DNA from: Heterohyrax brucei | Taxonomy: Eukaryota > Chordata > Mammalia > Hyracoidea > Procaviidae | Direction of reading: 5' to 3' | DNA: 64,000 bases | Assembly (NCBI GenBank): GCA_028571685.1 | Contig: CM053143.1 | Location: 53,809,208-53,873,207 of the forward strand | In this document: in pieces, positions 12,810 to 23,941 of the stretch | How positions within the stretch are numbered: the first letter of the stretch is position 1 | Layout of the letters: every line of letters begins with the position of its first letter | Made by a program: the position numbers and the translations under genes | Notes under the pieces: model-generated | Databases searched by the model: none | What the model was told of the DNA's origin: nothing | What the model saw: the letters and a program-made list of their open reading frames with translations, nothing else

Positions 12810-13769
12810 TTAGTGGTTTTGTTCTTCCAAGCCAGAGCCAAGAACTTCTTTCAATATTTCTTGTAGTTTTGGCTTGGTTTTCACAAAGTCTCTGAGTTTC
12901 TGTTTATCTGGCAATGTCTTAATTTCATTTTTGCATTTGAAAGATACTTTTGCGTGATACGTAATTCTTGGTTGGAAGTTCTTCTCCTTCAAGGCTTTGA
13001 ATGTGTCGTGCCACTGTCTCCATGCCAGCATGGTTTCTGCTGAGAAATCTGACGAGAGCCTACAGGGTTTCCCTCTGAATGTTAGCTTTGCTTTGATTCT
13101 TGCTGCCTTTAAGAGTTGCTGCTTATGTTTCATTTTGTTGAGCTTCATTAGAATATGTCTTGGAGTCTTTCTTTTGAGATCTATATTGGGTGGAGTACGA
13201 TATGCATCTGAGATGTCTGTATTCTCTTCCTTCATGATTTCTGGGAAGTTTTCTGTCAGCATCTCAGCAATGATAATCTCTGTGTTCTCAGATATCTCAC
13301 CCCATTCAGAGACTCCAATTAATCAAAGGTTGTTCCTCTTACTAGAGTCCCCCATGCTTCTTAATGTTTCTTAATTTTTCTTGTTTCTTTTTTCTGATTT
13401 CTGCTCGTAGATACTGGCTTCAGTAGCTCTGTCTTCCAAGTCAGAAATTCTTTTTTCTATTTGTTCCATTCTGTTTTCCTGGCTTTGCATGGAAGTTTCT
13501 ATGTCTTTGACTTTCTTCTTGATCTGTTGGATTTCAGAGTACTGGTGTTCCATCAGATCGCACATCTTGCTTAATTTTTCATTTTGTTTTCCTGTATTTT
13601 GTATAAGGTCTAGAAGGGCGTTGTATATCATCATTTTGCATTCACTTTCTGTTGTTTTCATAAAAGTTTCTTCATCTGGAAAACTACTTGGTTGCTTTGT
13701 TTGGGAGCCTTCTGAAGCCATGGCTGATTTCTTGTGTGCCACAAGTGTCTGTTGCTTTTTGGGACCAAT
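12810..13769 (-). pseudogene. L1 ORF1 (RNA-binding chaperone), broken
   Basis: ORF1 encodes the trimeric RNA-binding protein that packages L1 RNA. The N-terminal part (13,742-13,371) contains a coiled-coil-like heptad region, for example QYSEIQQIKKKVKDIETSMQ and MEQIEKRISDLEDRA. The C-terminal part (13,262-12,810) has the basic RNA-binding segment TPRHILMKLNKMKHKQQLLK and ends GSGLEEQNH. The normal start ATGGGACCC has become ATT at 13,769, and a stop or frameshift separates the two halves at about 13,370-13,260. The length of about 320 codons agrees with the copy at 32,918-33,876. Confidence 0.88.
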
Positions 13770-14762
13770 GTGAATATGTAGACGCTGGAAGAGGTACTTT
13801 GAGGTTGGACTGCAGATGTTTCTCTAGGCTGTCTTAAAATGTAAAGCAAAAGATATCTGACTACTTCACAAGTCAGTTAGGTTTTCATGTGTAGAGGTCC
13901 CTCTTCTCAACTGGCAAAGTAAGTGTCACTATATCCAACCCCAGATGATACAAACTAGTTCAGAATACAGCAATGCTACTGCCTTGTTGGCCTCTGCTGA
14001 CAGGGCCTAGCCTTAGACGACACTGCGTAGAGTACTGCTTTTCTGATAGAAAAGCTCTCTCCTGTGGGCAGGCTCTGGCTCCCAAGCTAAGAATTAGGTC
14101 CAGCTACGGCCACTGTATCCAAGTGGCGCCCTCCACACAGGCAGCAGACAGTGGGGTTAAAGGTGCCAAGAGGTAATGATTTCTCTGTTTCTGTTTCAGG
14201 AACCCCAAAGCAGGTTGCACTAGGTAAATTACTGCTTTTCTCTCAGAGAAGCACTGTCCTGTTTGCAGGCGCTGGCTCCCAGGCTAAGAATGAGGTCCTG
14301 CTAGAATCTCTGTATCCAACATGGCGTCCCGCACACTGACTGCAAAACTCCCTACAAACCCCGTTGAGGCAGATATAAAACGACAGGCTCAAAGTGGCTA
14401 GATTAACAGAGTCCTAAGCCTGGCTCTCATAATATGTGAATTTCACCTGCCTATCCCCCAGCAGTGCGTCTGCCTCTAGCCACTAGACAAGACCCTGCTC
14501 CACCTGCCGGCCAAGACAGAGGAAAAAAACAAGTCAGAATGGTGGGTGTAGCTTCAGTCCGTGAGAGCCAGGGCTAGCCAGGTGTGGGAGTCAGTGTAAG
14601 AGAGATTTTTCGCTCAGCGGTATGAAGTCCAAAGTAACAGCCCTGTGCCGTGTCCTGGGGCTGATTAGGTGACCAGAAGGCTCTGTTAGATTATCAGTTC
14701 AGGTCTTGGTTTCCAGAGGGATATAAGGAGACGTGTGCTTAGTCTGCCATCTTGACTCCGCC
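13770..14762 (-). promoter_or_regulatory. L1 5' UTR (internal promoter region) with two tandem units
   Basis: Upstream of ORF1 lies about 1 kb of non-coding L1 leader. In L1s this region carries the internal RNA polymerase II promoter. Two related units are visible on the plus strand, with GGCTCCCAAGCTAAGAATTAGG near 14,080 and GGCTCCCAGGCTAAGAATGAGG about 200 bp later, near 14,275. The same two units occur in the copy at 31,919-32,917. Confidence 0.75.
13973..14339 (+). other. Antisense open frames in L1 5' UTR
   Basis: Two overlapping open frames (13,973-14,176 and 14,151-14,339) run against the L1 sense strand. The first begins MLLPCWPLLTGPSL and matches the start of the long antisense frame at 32,742-32,110. 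The second contains AGAGSQAKNEVLLE, related to its later part. They probably descend from one longer frame broken here. No evidence that either is translated. Confidence 0.45.
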
Positions 14763-15585
14763 TACTCACTCAATCTTCATGCTGAACAAATAATCTGAGA
14801 AGCTGGGCAATATGAAGAACAGGTGTCACAATTTGTGTTATGCAGATGCACAACTTTGATTCCTGAAAATGAAGAGCTTAAGTAGTTACTGGTGAAATCA
14901 AAGAACACAGCTTTCAGTATGGATTTCAACTTAACATAACGAAAACAGAAATCCTCATATCTAGGCCAGTAAGCAACATCATGATAAATGGAGAAAAAAT
15001 TGTAGTTGTAAAGGAGTTCATTTTACTTGGATCCACAATCAACATGAATGGAAATGGCAATCAGGAAATCAAAAGCTGCATTGCGCTGGACAAATTGGTT
15101 GCAAAGGACATCTTCAAATTATTACCTTATAGTCTAAGATGCACCTGATCCAAGACATGGTGTTTTCAGGTGCTTCCTATGAATGTGAAAGCAGGATAAT
15201 GAGTAAGGTAGACAAAAGAATTCATGCCTTTGAATAGCACTGTTGGTGAAGAATATTCCATGTACCATGGACTGCCAAAAGAAGGTACAAATGTGTCTTG
15301 GAAGAAGTAAAATCAGAAATGATCCTTGGAAGCAACAGTAGACAGATTTCCTGTTATATACTTTGGACGTATTATCAGGAGAGATCAGTCCCCGGCGAAA
15401 GATACTATGCTTGGCAAAGTAGGTGGTTAGCAAAACAGTTGAAGGCCATCAGTGAGATGGATTGACATAGCAGCTATAACAACATGTTCAGGCATAGCAA
15501 AAGCTATGTGTCTGGGGTGTTTCTTTCTGCTGTAAGTAAGGTCACTATGAGTTTGAACTGACATGATGGCACCTAACAACAATCA
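14763..15585 (+). mobile_element. RTE-clade LINE, 3' part (continues from 7,666)
   Basis: The sequence resumes the interrupted RTE: CTGAACAAATAATCTGAGAAG at about 14,783, the reverse-transcriptase box region near 14,835-14,860 (TATGCAGATG, with the second Asp lost to a frameshift), then GAAATCCTCATATCTAGGCC and a 3' end GATGGCACCTAACAACAATC near 15,575. The final CACCTAACAACAA is the usual RTE 3' end, which is also seen at 26,268. Confidence 0.88.
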
Positions 15586-16157
15586 TATTAAATTTTATAA
15601 TTTGAAAAATAATGTTAGTGATTACTACTAACAGAAATTTCACTGCTACTGCCATACCTAGAAGCTTAATCTGTAGAGAGTCTAAAATAAGCTTCAGGAA
15701 AAAAATAAATAAAATAAAGATGTGATGTCATTGTTTTGTAAAAATAATTATCAATTTGAAAAAATAACTATTCAAATACCTTCACTTGCATTACCTCTTT
15801 TAGTTTGCTTCTAAAATTTACAAGGCATTTGAATTGCCTCTCATTTGTCCAGTAAATGTTCTTGTCTTGCAATATAACTAAAAACCTGGCAGAATTAGGC
15901 TTCTAGGAATAAACTATCAGTCATATACTGAATTGCTTTCCCCCAAAGGTAAGTGTAACAGTTTGGCTGGGCCATCCAAAAAGCCCACTGCTGCCAAGTT
16001 GATTCTGACTAATTTCCAGTATTTTGTGATTGTTCTCCATTTTGTAATTTTTCTGTGCTGTGGATCCTAATCTCTGTTTGTGATTAAAAGATTGGCTTAT
16101 GTTAAAGAGGCTTAGGGTGAGACTAATACCTTCCCCAAGGTCAAGTTCCTGTCATCA
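15586..16157. other. No gene; one possible SINE scrap
   Basis: AT-rich sequence without recognisable coding content. A 35-bp stretch near 15,977-16,012 (CCACTGCTGCCAAGTTGATT) resembles a decayed antisense AfroSINE end. Nothing else stands out. Confidence 0.5.
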
Positions 16158-17270
16158 TATTACCCTTTAGATATCCTGCATGTCATCAAAATGTCTTTCA
16201 CTATTTCCTTTATCTTCAGGTAAAGAAAAAAGTCTTTAGAAGCCAAATCAGGTGACTAGGGAGTGTGCTCCAATGCAGTTATTTGTTTGCTGGCTAAAAA
16301 CACCCTCTTACACAGTGCCACGTGAACGGGTGCATTGTCATGATGTAAGGGCTAAGAGCTGCTGGGCAAAAAGTTCAGGTCATTTTCATCCAACTTTTCC
16401 ACACAGCATTTTCAACACTTTCAAATAGTAAACTCGGTTAACTGTTCATCCAGTTGATACAAATTCATAATGAACAATCCCTGTGATATCAACAAAGGTT
16501 AGCAACTTGTTCTGACTCTTGATTTGGACTGACATAACTTTTTTTGGTCATGGAGAACTGGCTGATTTCCACTGTATACTTTGACACTTTGTTTCAGAGC
16601 TGTATTGATACACTCATGCTTTATCATCAGTGATAAAACAGCTCAAAATATCATCTTCCCTCTCCAAAAGGCCTTGGCAAACTTCGATTCTCCTTCACTT
16701 TTGTTCCTTGGTGAGCTCCTTCAGGACTATTTTTGCATACAACATTTTCTCATGCCAAGATTTTCAGTTGAGATTTTCCTGTTTCTCTATCAGTGTTTAC
16801 TTGATCTGCTATACTTCTCACACTCAGCCAATGATTTTGATGCTTAGTTTGATGAACTTTTGCAATGATTTTGTCAGTTCTGCTCAGTAGCTGGCTTCCC
16901 TGACCTCTCTTCATCAGTGATGCTTTTTCTTCCCTCAGAAAACCGTTTGATCCATTTGTACACTGCTGTTTTCTTCATGGCCTTAGCATCATAAACTTGG
17001 TCCAACATGTCCCTGATTTCATTTCCTCTCTTACTAAGTTTAACAAGAAATTGAATGTTCATGTGTTGATCTAATTTAAGCTCCAATAGTCTCATGATGG
17101 CACAAAAACATGTAACAACAATAATGAATACCACTCAGCAAGATACTGCCACGCATTGACACAAACACAGCTGTGAGACACTGATATATCAAGGTTATGA
17201 AACCTCACTGAGTTGTTTGTACAGTGCTTCCAGTGTCAGCACATGGTGACCAGTTTGTTAACTTGTCAGG
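16158..17270 (-). mobile_element. Tc1/mariner DNA transposon, 3'-truncated, antisense
   Basis: The minus strand runs from a terminus CCTGACAAGTTAAC at 17,270 through a transposase relic to about 16,158, where the element stops without its second inverted repeat. The missing terminus type is visible at 18,172 (GTCTGACAAGTTC) and 56,219, in related miniature elements. The internal segment 16,190-16,290 is shared with the miniature copies at 3,780 and 56,420. About 1.1 kb of an expected 1.3 kb remains. Confidence 0.85.
16200..17134 (-). pseudogene. Mariner transposase relic
   Basis: Mariner transposases cut and paste their own DNA with an N-terminal helix-turn-helix pair and a D,D34D catalytic domain. 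The first 86 codons (17,134-16,874) keep the DNA-binding part, including RGNEIRDMLDQVYDAKAMKK, YKWIKRFSEGRKSI and DEERSGKPAT. Further on, in other frames, are a catalytic-type FVDITGIVHYEFVS segment near 16,500-16,450 and LHHDNAPVH near 16,345-16,316, the third catalytic Asp in its usual setting. Frameshifts and stops separate these blocks and the C-terminus is gone. It cannot make an active enzyme. Confidence 0.85.
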
Positions 17271-18169
17271 CTTGATATGCCAGCTTAATAATGTTTATGC
17301 AAATAATTTTTAACTATATTTAATAATATCATTACCTCTTGAGTTTCATATGGATGGTGAGCGGTGGCAAGAAGTTAAGGAAGCAGTGATTCATCTAAGC
17401 CTTTTTTTTCTCCCAGATTTCTTTGAATCACTAAGATTTTGACAAAATCACTCACAATTAAGTACAAACACCTGTGGGGTGGCATCTCACACATTGCAAG
17501 GGTATTCTTTCCAGTAGGAAAAACCCTTCAAGTATAACTTAAAGAGAAAATACTGCTGAAGAAATCTGGATATCACAACTTTCAGAATATCAGAATCTTT
17601 ACTTGGGCAGAGGACCTTCCTATAACAGCTGTGGGCTCAACTCACTACTCCTTCACACACTCTGCTATATGTTAGAGACCATTCTTCTTCTATAGTCCTT
17701 ACTTCTTAATCCCAGACTGATGGAGTCCTCTACAGATGGTTCCCTGTCCCAAGGGAAAAATCAAATTCCACATATATACCTCCCTTGCTGTAATACCAAC
17801 ATATTTGTCTTATCATAAAATTTTAAAGTGCTTATTTCTATCCAGAGCTTAGCTGTTCAGATGTTTGGATTGCCAGAAAGGCAGTCTGCATTTTTAATGA
17901 CTTCAGTTTCTTTGGTTAACTAGATACTTTGTCATTTATAAAATGGTATCTTGGAAAGTATTACAGGGAAAAAATAGTTTATTCTCAATATATACAAGAC
18001 ATAACTCAAAGCTAATGATTGTTTTAAGGGACTTAGGAATACGTATCACAGAAAGAAAGAAAAAAATGCTCAACTCCAAATGCTATACAGTTAAAAACAT
18101 ACTCTTCTGCTTCACTGATGTAGTGGTGGGGGGTTAAACAATATTGGTTAAATCTAATCGATATATAAG
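17271..18169. other. No gene recognised
   Basis: About 900 bp of apparently unique, AT-rich DNA. Short open frames only (for example 17,943-18,137), with no similarity I recognise. Confidence 0.6.
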
Positions 18170-18412
18170 CTGTCTGACAAGTTCAGAAACTCATCTTAGA
18201 AAATGTGTGACATACCTCATTGCTAAATATCACCAGAGCCACCTTCCAAGTACACCCCTTGGGAAGCTGTGCCCTGACGTCCGTGCCTAGTCTACCCTTC
18301 AAAGCAATGTTCAACTCTTTTTTCTGGAATGGCTGTCTGAGCTGTAATTGTACTCTGTTTGGTAATTAAGTTTGCAAACTCACTGCTGAAAAGTGCTCTG
18401 AAGGGTGAATTA
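18170..18412. mobile_element. Non-autonomous mariner-derived element, short copy
   Basis: Begins with the mariner terminus GTCTGACAAGTTCAGAAACTC, then CATACCTCATTGCTAAATATC and CTAGTCTACCCTTCAAAGCAA, which are the left arm of the complete copy at 56,219. It then jumps to TAATTAAGTTTGCAAACTC and GCTCTGAAGGGTGAATT, which belong to the central and right-arm parts. Most of the right arm is absent. Confidence 0.75.
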
Positions 18413-18784
18413 AAAAAAAAAATAGTATTTTCTCAAATCCTCAATTTCTATTATTAGTTGCTTTCTATTAGCTGTGACATACAACAATTTAATGTATAAT
18501 AGAGGTAAACATTGTCCTTTTCTGTGCCATCTTTCCAACTGTGGTATGTTTGAGCACACTATAAAAATTCCTGTTTCCTGTAGACATTTTCTCAGACAAT
18601 TTTTCTAGAAGCTACTTCTCAATCTTCTTTGATAAAAGGTCTCCATCTTCAGTTCCCGTTTCCCAAAGAGACTGCCCTCTTCAATTCATTTTTTGCTTCC
18701 TGAAATCAAATCACTTGGAATTCTATTTCAGGTGCTTCTTGTATAACCAAAGTGCAAATTCTGACCATTGTATCACTTATCCCA
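18413..18784. other. No gene recognised
   Basis: AT-rich unique-looking sequence with homopolymer runs. No repeat or coding signal seen. Confidence 0.5.
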
Positions 18785-19152
18785 ATTGCTATTGTTGACA
18801 TTAGTTGACAGGAAGCCAGGTCATATTCCTGGTCTTGAGCCATGTTCACAATCTTTAGTATGGTTGAATTCTTTTTTGCCAGCACTGTGTATTTTGAGTA
18901 TCTTGCAATCTAGGTGGTTCATCTTCCAGCAGTATATTGGACAATATTCTGTTGTGATCCATAAGGTTTTTCTTTAATTATTCAAAGTAATTCGCCAAAT
19001 CTTTCCTTCCTGTTTATGTAAGTGTGAAGTCTCCACTGAAACCTGCCCACCATTAGCGACTCCGCTATATTTAAAATCCACTGGAATAACGCTTCTAGCA
19101 TCACAGCAGCACACAAGCCACCATGGGCCACAAACTGAAGGATGGTGATGGA
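18785..19152 (-). mobile_element. Internally deleted (non-autonomous) RTE, antisense
   Basis: Both ends of the RTE are present and nearly the whole coding region is absent. The 3' end is near 18,790 (ATTGTTGACATTAGTTGAC, then CCTGGTCTTGAGCCATG). The 5' UTR end is at 18,920-19,152 (CAGCAGTATATTGGACAATATTC, then CTTCTAGCATCACAGCAGCAC). Total length is about 370 bp. It looks like a member of a short RTE-derived family rather than a random truncation. Confidence 0.75.
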
Positions 19153-20054
19153 TCCTAAACCACGAGAAGCCTAAAGTCCAGGCCACCCTTGAGAGGAGGT
19201 AGGGAATTTTCAATGTATTTTTCAAGAGAATGTGATTAAAGAAAATCCTATTAACAAAATAATGGTACTCAAATGTGCTAACAGGAGGCAAATTTATTCT
19301 TTTTCCCTCTTCTTTAAACATCTTCTTGCATTTTTGCATTATTGCTGCTATCTTAAAAACAAATTAAGAAATATTTAAAAATGATTATTTGAGACCCTGA
19401 AAGAAGGAAGGTTAGAACAAAGAGTGTTGTAGTAGAAAAATTAAAATCAACTGGATCTACGGACATTTTTAAATTTTATTCGGTCATTGATGTTACCTGT
19501 GAAACTTCAAAAACAGTGGAATAAAAGAGTTGGTTACAATTTACTTTTGTGACAGAATTGGATCTTTCTAAAATAATATTTTCTTCTGATTATCTTTTTT
19601 CTCTGTGATCACATACATTCAACAGGAATCACATTTTATAGCTTATCTGAAAGCACATGCACATGGCTTACAAAGTATACCAGCAGAAATATCATGCAGA
19701 GATGTATGAAACACCCCAAAATGAAGAGCAAACGGAAATTGCTGAAGAACAATAGATTAAATGAATTTGAAGTAACAAAGCACCAGAATGCTTCATACAA
19801 GAGTAAGTGAACAAGAAAATGTTTTGTTTTCTTTTTCCCTTTGAAATTACTGACTAACTTTTACTCCTGAAAACCACGCAGTCTGTATGCACAAAAGTTT
19901 TCCTCTCCTCTGTTTAATTCAAAACTAGTTTTCTTTCAACCACATTTATTATTTTGGTTACAATGCCAGGCCTTTCTTTCCAGTTTATTATCCAATGAGT
20001 AAAAACAGTTTCTATTTATCATCTGATTACTAATTATCTGATCTCTGTTTCTAA
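19153..20054. other. No gene recognised
   Basis: About 900 bp without a repeat or coding signal that I recognise. Confidence 0.5.
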
Positions 20055-20240
20055 GGATTCCTGTTGATGAACTGGTTAAACACTTGGCTGCTAACTAAAA
20101 GATAGGTAATTTAACCCTACCAGCGACTTCGTGGAAGAAAAAATGGGCAGTCTACTCCAATAGAGATTACAGCCTAGGGAAACCCTATAGGGCAATTATA
20201 CTGTGTCATACAGTGTTGTAATAGAGGGACACAACAACAA
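20055..20240 (+). mobile_element. AfroSINE-type SINE, sense
   Basis: Head GATTCCTGTTGATGAACTGG and the promoter-like GGTTAAACACTTGGCTGCTAAC, then AGATTACAGCCTAGGGAAACC, CTATAGGGCAATTATACTG and a tail GACACAACAACAA that mimics the RTE 3' end. Moderately diverged. Confidence 0.8.
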
Positions 20241-20370
20241 TATTTTAATAAAACCGTTAACTTCTTTTATAAATATAATTAAAATTTTATTTTCAACAAG
20301 GAAAGCTGTCTACTGGGAAGGTTGTAACTAAGTCATCCTATCTACACAGTTAGTTTTCACTTATCCTGAT

Positions 20371-20397
20371 GGCCAAGCCAAGTGCCGTCGAGTCGGA
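20371..20397. mobile_element. Micro-insertion copy 1 (GCCAAGCC...GTCGAGTCGG type)
   Basis: A CpG-rich island GCCAAGCCAAGTGCCGTCG followed by AGTCGGAT sits in AT-rich unique DNA. It matches five other copies in the window. Here the flanks are complementary rather than duplicated: ATCCTGAT at 20,363-20,370 and ATCAGGAT at 20,401-20,408. At most a GAT direct repeat could be a target duplication. Confidence 0.75.
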
Positions 20398-21879
20398 TCT
20401 ATCAGGATTTTTTTTGATAGATTCCAAAATTGAAGCATGACAGAAATGTTCTACATCAAACCATTTAGTACATACCATGTAGCTTATACTCTGCTGAGTT
20501 CTTGCTTTTTAGAATGCCAAGGAGAGTACTGAATATACACTGCAGTGCATTAAACGTTAGTATTATGACTAAAACCAGTAGTTAACATGTAGTTCTTATC
20601 TGTAGATCCTTGGCTGAAATTTGAAAGTAGCAGACTGTATTGTCTCATGTAGAATTTTAAGAGATTTCTTTTTTGGGCCTGCTTACTGCATTAGGAAAGG
20701 GCTTATTCTCCCAATGTATTTAACGTATATTTGCAATTTCTTTCTTTTTCTTTTTTTCCTTTATTTTCATAATTATCTACTGAGTTAGTTGTTTATAGTA
20801 GGTACTTTTATAAAACTACTGCTATGCTCTTTATTTACTGATTTTAAACAAACTGTGGGTGGGCAAAATAATATTTTAAAGTCACTACCACGCCAGCTGG
20901 CCACCTTGGTGTCTCACTGTGGGTGTTCAGCTTCGTTCAGTTGCCATATGACACGAAACAGGGCTTTGACCCTTGCAGAACTTCTGCTTGTAAAAGTGAG
21001 CTAGACTATAAAACTCACAATGATTTCATCAACAGTGGGTCCTCCAATGATACATTCCGTGCTTTCAGTTATTTACTGTACATGGGTAGCAGAAAAATGT
21101 CCTGTCAAAGTCAGCAGTTTAAAAAGACTGGAAGTCAGTCACAGTTACTAGTGATTTCCTCTAGACACTACAATGTTATTATTATTTATTAATTATTAAT
21201 TACTACATTTTGTAATGCATACTGTACTAAGCTGATACTTTTTCAGGGTCCTTTAGACTTTGTATGCAGCCCTTCACCCTTTTCTGGCATTTTACAAGTA
21301 AACTCCTTCCTGCATCAATAGATATTAGAATATTGTTAGAATACACAATACCAAGATCAATTTTCGTAGTCTGGGTTTTCATGTTATTCTTCCTGGACTA
21401 TCTGGACCATATTTCTAAGCAATACCAATTATAATTATGAATCTCAAGTATTTAACTCTTTTTAAGGAAAATATGTAAGTAGAATTATGCCAATAAGCAG
21501 GGTACTGAAGGACAGGAAGTACCTGTGTTTTAAACATTCAAATCAGGGATAACCCATACTTGCCCTTTAATGTTAAGTAAATTTGGCCTCATGCTAAACA
21601 AATGAACCAACCTCTACTCGAAACAAATTCTCCATCACAATCACCTTCAGTTGCTTCATGTGCAGGGTTTAAATCACTGAAAGATTCTGAGCCTTTTATT
21701 TTCACTAATGTAAAGCTAAGTAAGAACCTTATGCACCTGTTTTGACTTAAAGATACAAGAACAGATCTTTTTTGTAATCTGGGGAATGCCTGCACTAGCA
21801 TTTTTTTAAATTAGTCTGTGTGTGCAGACACATAAAAAGCAGACTAAAGCAGTTAGGGTAAGAGTGTGATGATACTAGT
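20398..21879. other. Long stretch without recognised gene
   Basis: Unique-looking DNA. An open frame at 20,923-21,192 (89 codons, starting MFSFVQLPYDTKQGFDP) is somewhat richer in G+C than its surroundings. I recognise no domain in it and see no splice or regulatory context, so I do not call it a gene. 21,190-21,879 holds nothing recognisable. Confidence 0.5.
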
Positions 21880-22447
21880 TGCATTAGTCAGGATTTTTCA
21901 GAGGAACAGAATCAAGAGAAGACGGATATACATACGGATAGATATAGATCCAACAGACAAAGAGATTTTCAGGAATCGGTTAACCCAATTGTGGGGATAA
22001 TCCAGACTGAAGATGCTGGCAGGATATTTATGTTACAGTAACAAGGCAGGATTCCTTCTTTTGAGGAAACCTCTGTTTTTGTTCTTAAGACCTTCCGCTG
22101 ATTTAACAAGGCATAGTCACACAAAATGAAGGGTAATCTCCTTTATTTAGAGTCAACTGATTGGAAATCCTGGTGGCATAGTGGTTAACTGCTACTGCTG
22201 CTAACCAAGAGGTAGGCAGTTTGAATCAATCAGATGCTCCCTGGAAAGAAACTCTATGTGGCAGATCCACTCTGTCCGATAAGGCCACTGTGAGTCATAA
22301 TCAATTCATTGGCAATGGGTTGTTTTGTCAATTACAAATATCAATCACATCAACAAAATATCTTTACATCAATATCTAGACTAGTGTTTAATGAAATAAA
22401 TGGGTACCATGGCCTAGCCAAGTTGACTCATGAAATTAACCATCATA
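21880..22447 (-). mobile_element. MaLR-type LTR, antisense, with nested SINE
   Basis: The plus strand starts TGCATTAGTCAGGATTTTTC, then GAGGAACAGAATC, and ends GTTGACTCATGAAATTAACC before ATCATA. This is the complement of a MaLR-class (MLT/MST-like) LTR. CTAGT just before and CTAGC just after fit a 5-bp target duplication with one change. A SINE at 22,162-22,328 splits it. No internal region adjoins, so it is a solo LTR. Confidence 0.8.
22162..22328 (+). mobile_element. AfroSINE inside the MaLR LTR
   Basis: GGAAATCCTGGTGGCATAGTGG, then CTGCTAACCAAGAGGTAGGCAG, ACTCTGTCCGATAAGG and a 3' part CATTGGCAATGGGTTGTTTTG. This is the standard sense AfroSINE order. It interrupts the LTR, so it is the younger insertion. 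Confidence 0.88.
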
Positions 22448-23143
22448 CTAGCTTGTTCAACAAAGGCTAATAAACTAGCATTTGTCTAGCCAGGGCAAAG
22501 AAAAAAGATTTAGTAAATTAAAAACTTAAGTGCAATGTTCCTTTACATCAGCACAGAGAACATTCATATATTAAAAATCCTGAATAAACAATTTAAAATA
22601 TCATTCTGACTTACGTGTTGGAATAGTATGCTAAGAAAAGACAATATATGATTAAGTAGCATTCAACCAAATCTCCACCAAAGTGCTAGAATATGACACA
22701 GTGAGTGTTTATTTGAGTGCTGAGAATCTATGATGATAGAATCATAATTACAGAATCTATAAGATTAGATGATGACATATTCTATGCTTTCATAGCAGGT
22801 CCATGATGTTCTTAATCTTTTGGAAATACTGTTACTGAATATTCTCAAACAGTGAATGTCTGTTGATTGGAGCATCTATTTATTGGGAACGAAACAAAAA
22901 TGCAGAGGAATCTGAGTGATTCTGGTATATTTAGAGAGGCACTGGTATATTTTCAACTTTTTTTCTTAAGAGTCAGGTTTTCTTAGGACACCCTGAAGAC
23001 TTCATAAAATCACATTAGCTCACCAATAATCAATTCTTATGAAACTCATTAGCTTGAATAATTCGATAAATTATCCCAGTCATTTCAGGGTTTAATCTAA
23101 TAGAACAGTGAGATGTCAAAAGTACGAGAAGTACAACAGGTTT
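22448..23143. other. No gene recognised
   Basis: About 700 bp of AT-rich sequence with no repeat or coding signal that I recognise. Confidence 0.5.
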
Positions 23144-23155
23144 TTATTATGCCTA

Positions 23156-23316
23156 AAAAAAAGGGGGGGCTGTTGAGTTGATTCTGACTCATAGTGACCC
23201 TATAGAACAGAGTAGAACTGCTCTATTAAGTTTCCAAGGACTGCCTAGCAGATTAGAACTGCCAACCTTGTTGGTCAGCAGGCCTAGCACTTAACCACTC
23301 CACTGCCAGGGTTTCC
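23156..23316 (-). mobile_element. AfroSINE, antisense, with target duplication
   Basis: An A/G-rich start, then TGTTGAGTTGATTCTGACTC, CTATAGAACAGAGTAGAACTG and TTAACCACTCCACTGCCAGGG. The flanks TTATTATGCCTA (23,144-23,155) and TTATTGTGCCTA (23,317-23,328) match at 11 of 12 positions. A clean single SINE insertion. Confidence 0.92.
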
Positions 23317-23941
23317 TTATTGTGCCTAGTAACTATATAAAGATCTTAGTGCACTGAACATTAGTGAGATGGCTTAGGGTATATCAAACCATACTATAAA
23401 ATAGTTCACAGCTTCCTAAAACATCACTTTCTATTTTTAGGTCACTATTAGATAACATCTGGACTATAATGTGTTATTTACATCAAACAATCTTTGTAGA
23501 TTCCATCATATTACTGATAAAAGAAATGTAAAAACTCAAAGACATAATGAAGTTAAGAGGGGTTTCCTATTGTTGAATCAGGAAAAAGCTGATTCAATAC
23601 AGATGAATTATTTGCTGTGTAATGAGCACCTTCATTTCAGGAGGTAGCATATGTTTAAGAACCAATGATATTGAAGGAAGAAGGGCAACATTTACTGAAA
23701 GCACTGATGAAAAAGAAGGCTCCAGAAACTGATGAAATACCAATTAAGATGTTTCAATAAACAGAAGCAGTACTGGAGGTGCCCACTAATCTATGTCAAG
23801 AAATATGGAAGGCAGCTCCCTGGCCAACTGACTAGAAGACATCCAGATCTGTGGCTGTTCAAAACAAAGATGATCCAATAGAATGTAGAGATTATCAAAC
23901 AATATTTTGAATATCTCATGCAAATCAAACTTTTGCTAAAG

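Larger units (their letters stand above)
7667..14762 (-). mobile_element. Full-length L1 (LINE-1), antisense, inserted in an RTE
   Basis: About 7.1 kb with all parts in order on the minus strand: 5' UTR (14,762-13,770), ORF1, spacer, ORF2 from ATG at 12,386, a 3' UTR of about 1 kb and a short A tail (poly-T at 7,667-7,676). The 5' terminus reads GGCGGAGTCAAGATGGC on the minus strand. The flanks TGTTTATTCAATCTT (7,652-7,666) and TACTCACTCAATCTT (14,763-14,777) agree at 11 of 15 positions, all differences being transitions, and look like an aged target-site duplication. Stops, frameshifts and a deletion of about 65 bp near 11,170 make it inactive. Confidence 0.92.

Noticed and set aside
20923..21192. 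An 89-codon frame as a small gene or processed pseudogene
   Set aside because: No recognisable domain, no polyA remnant and no target duplication; chance cannot be excluded.
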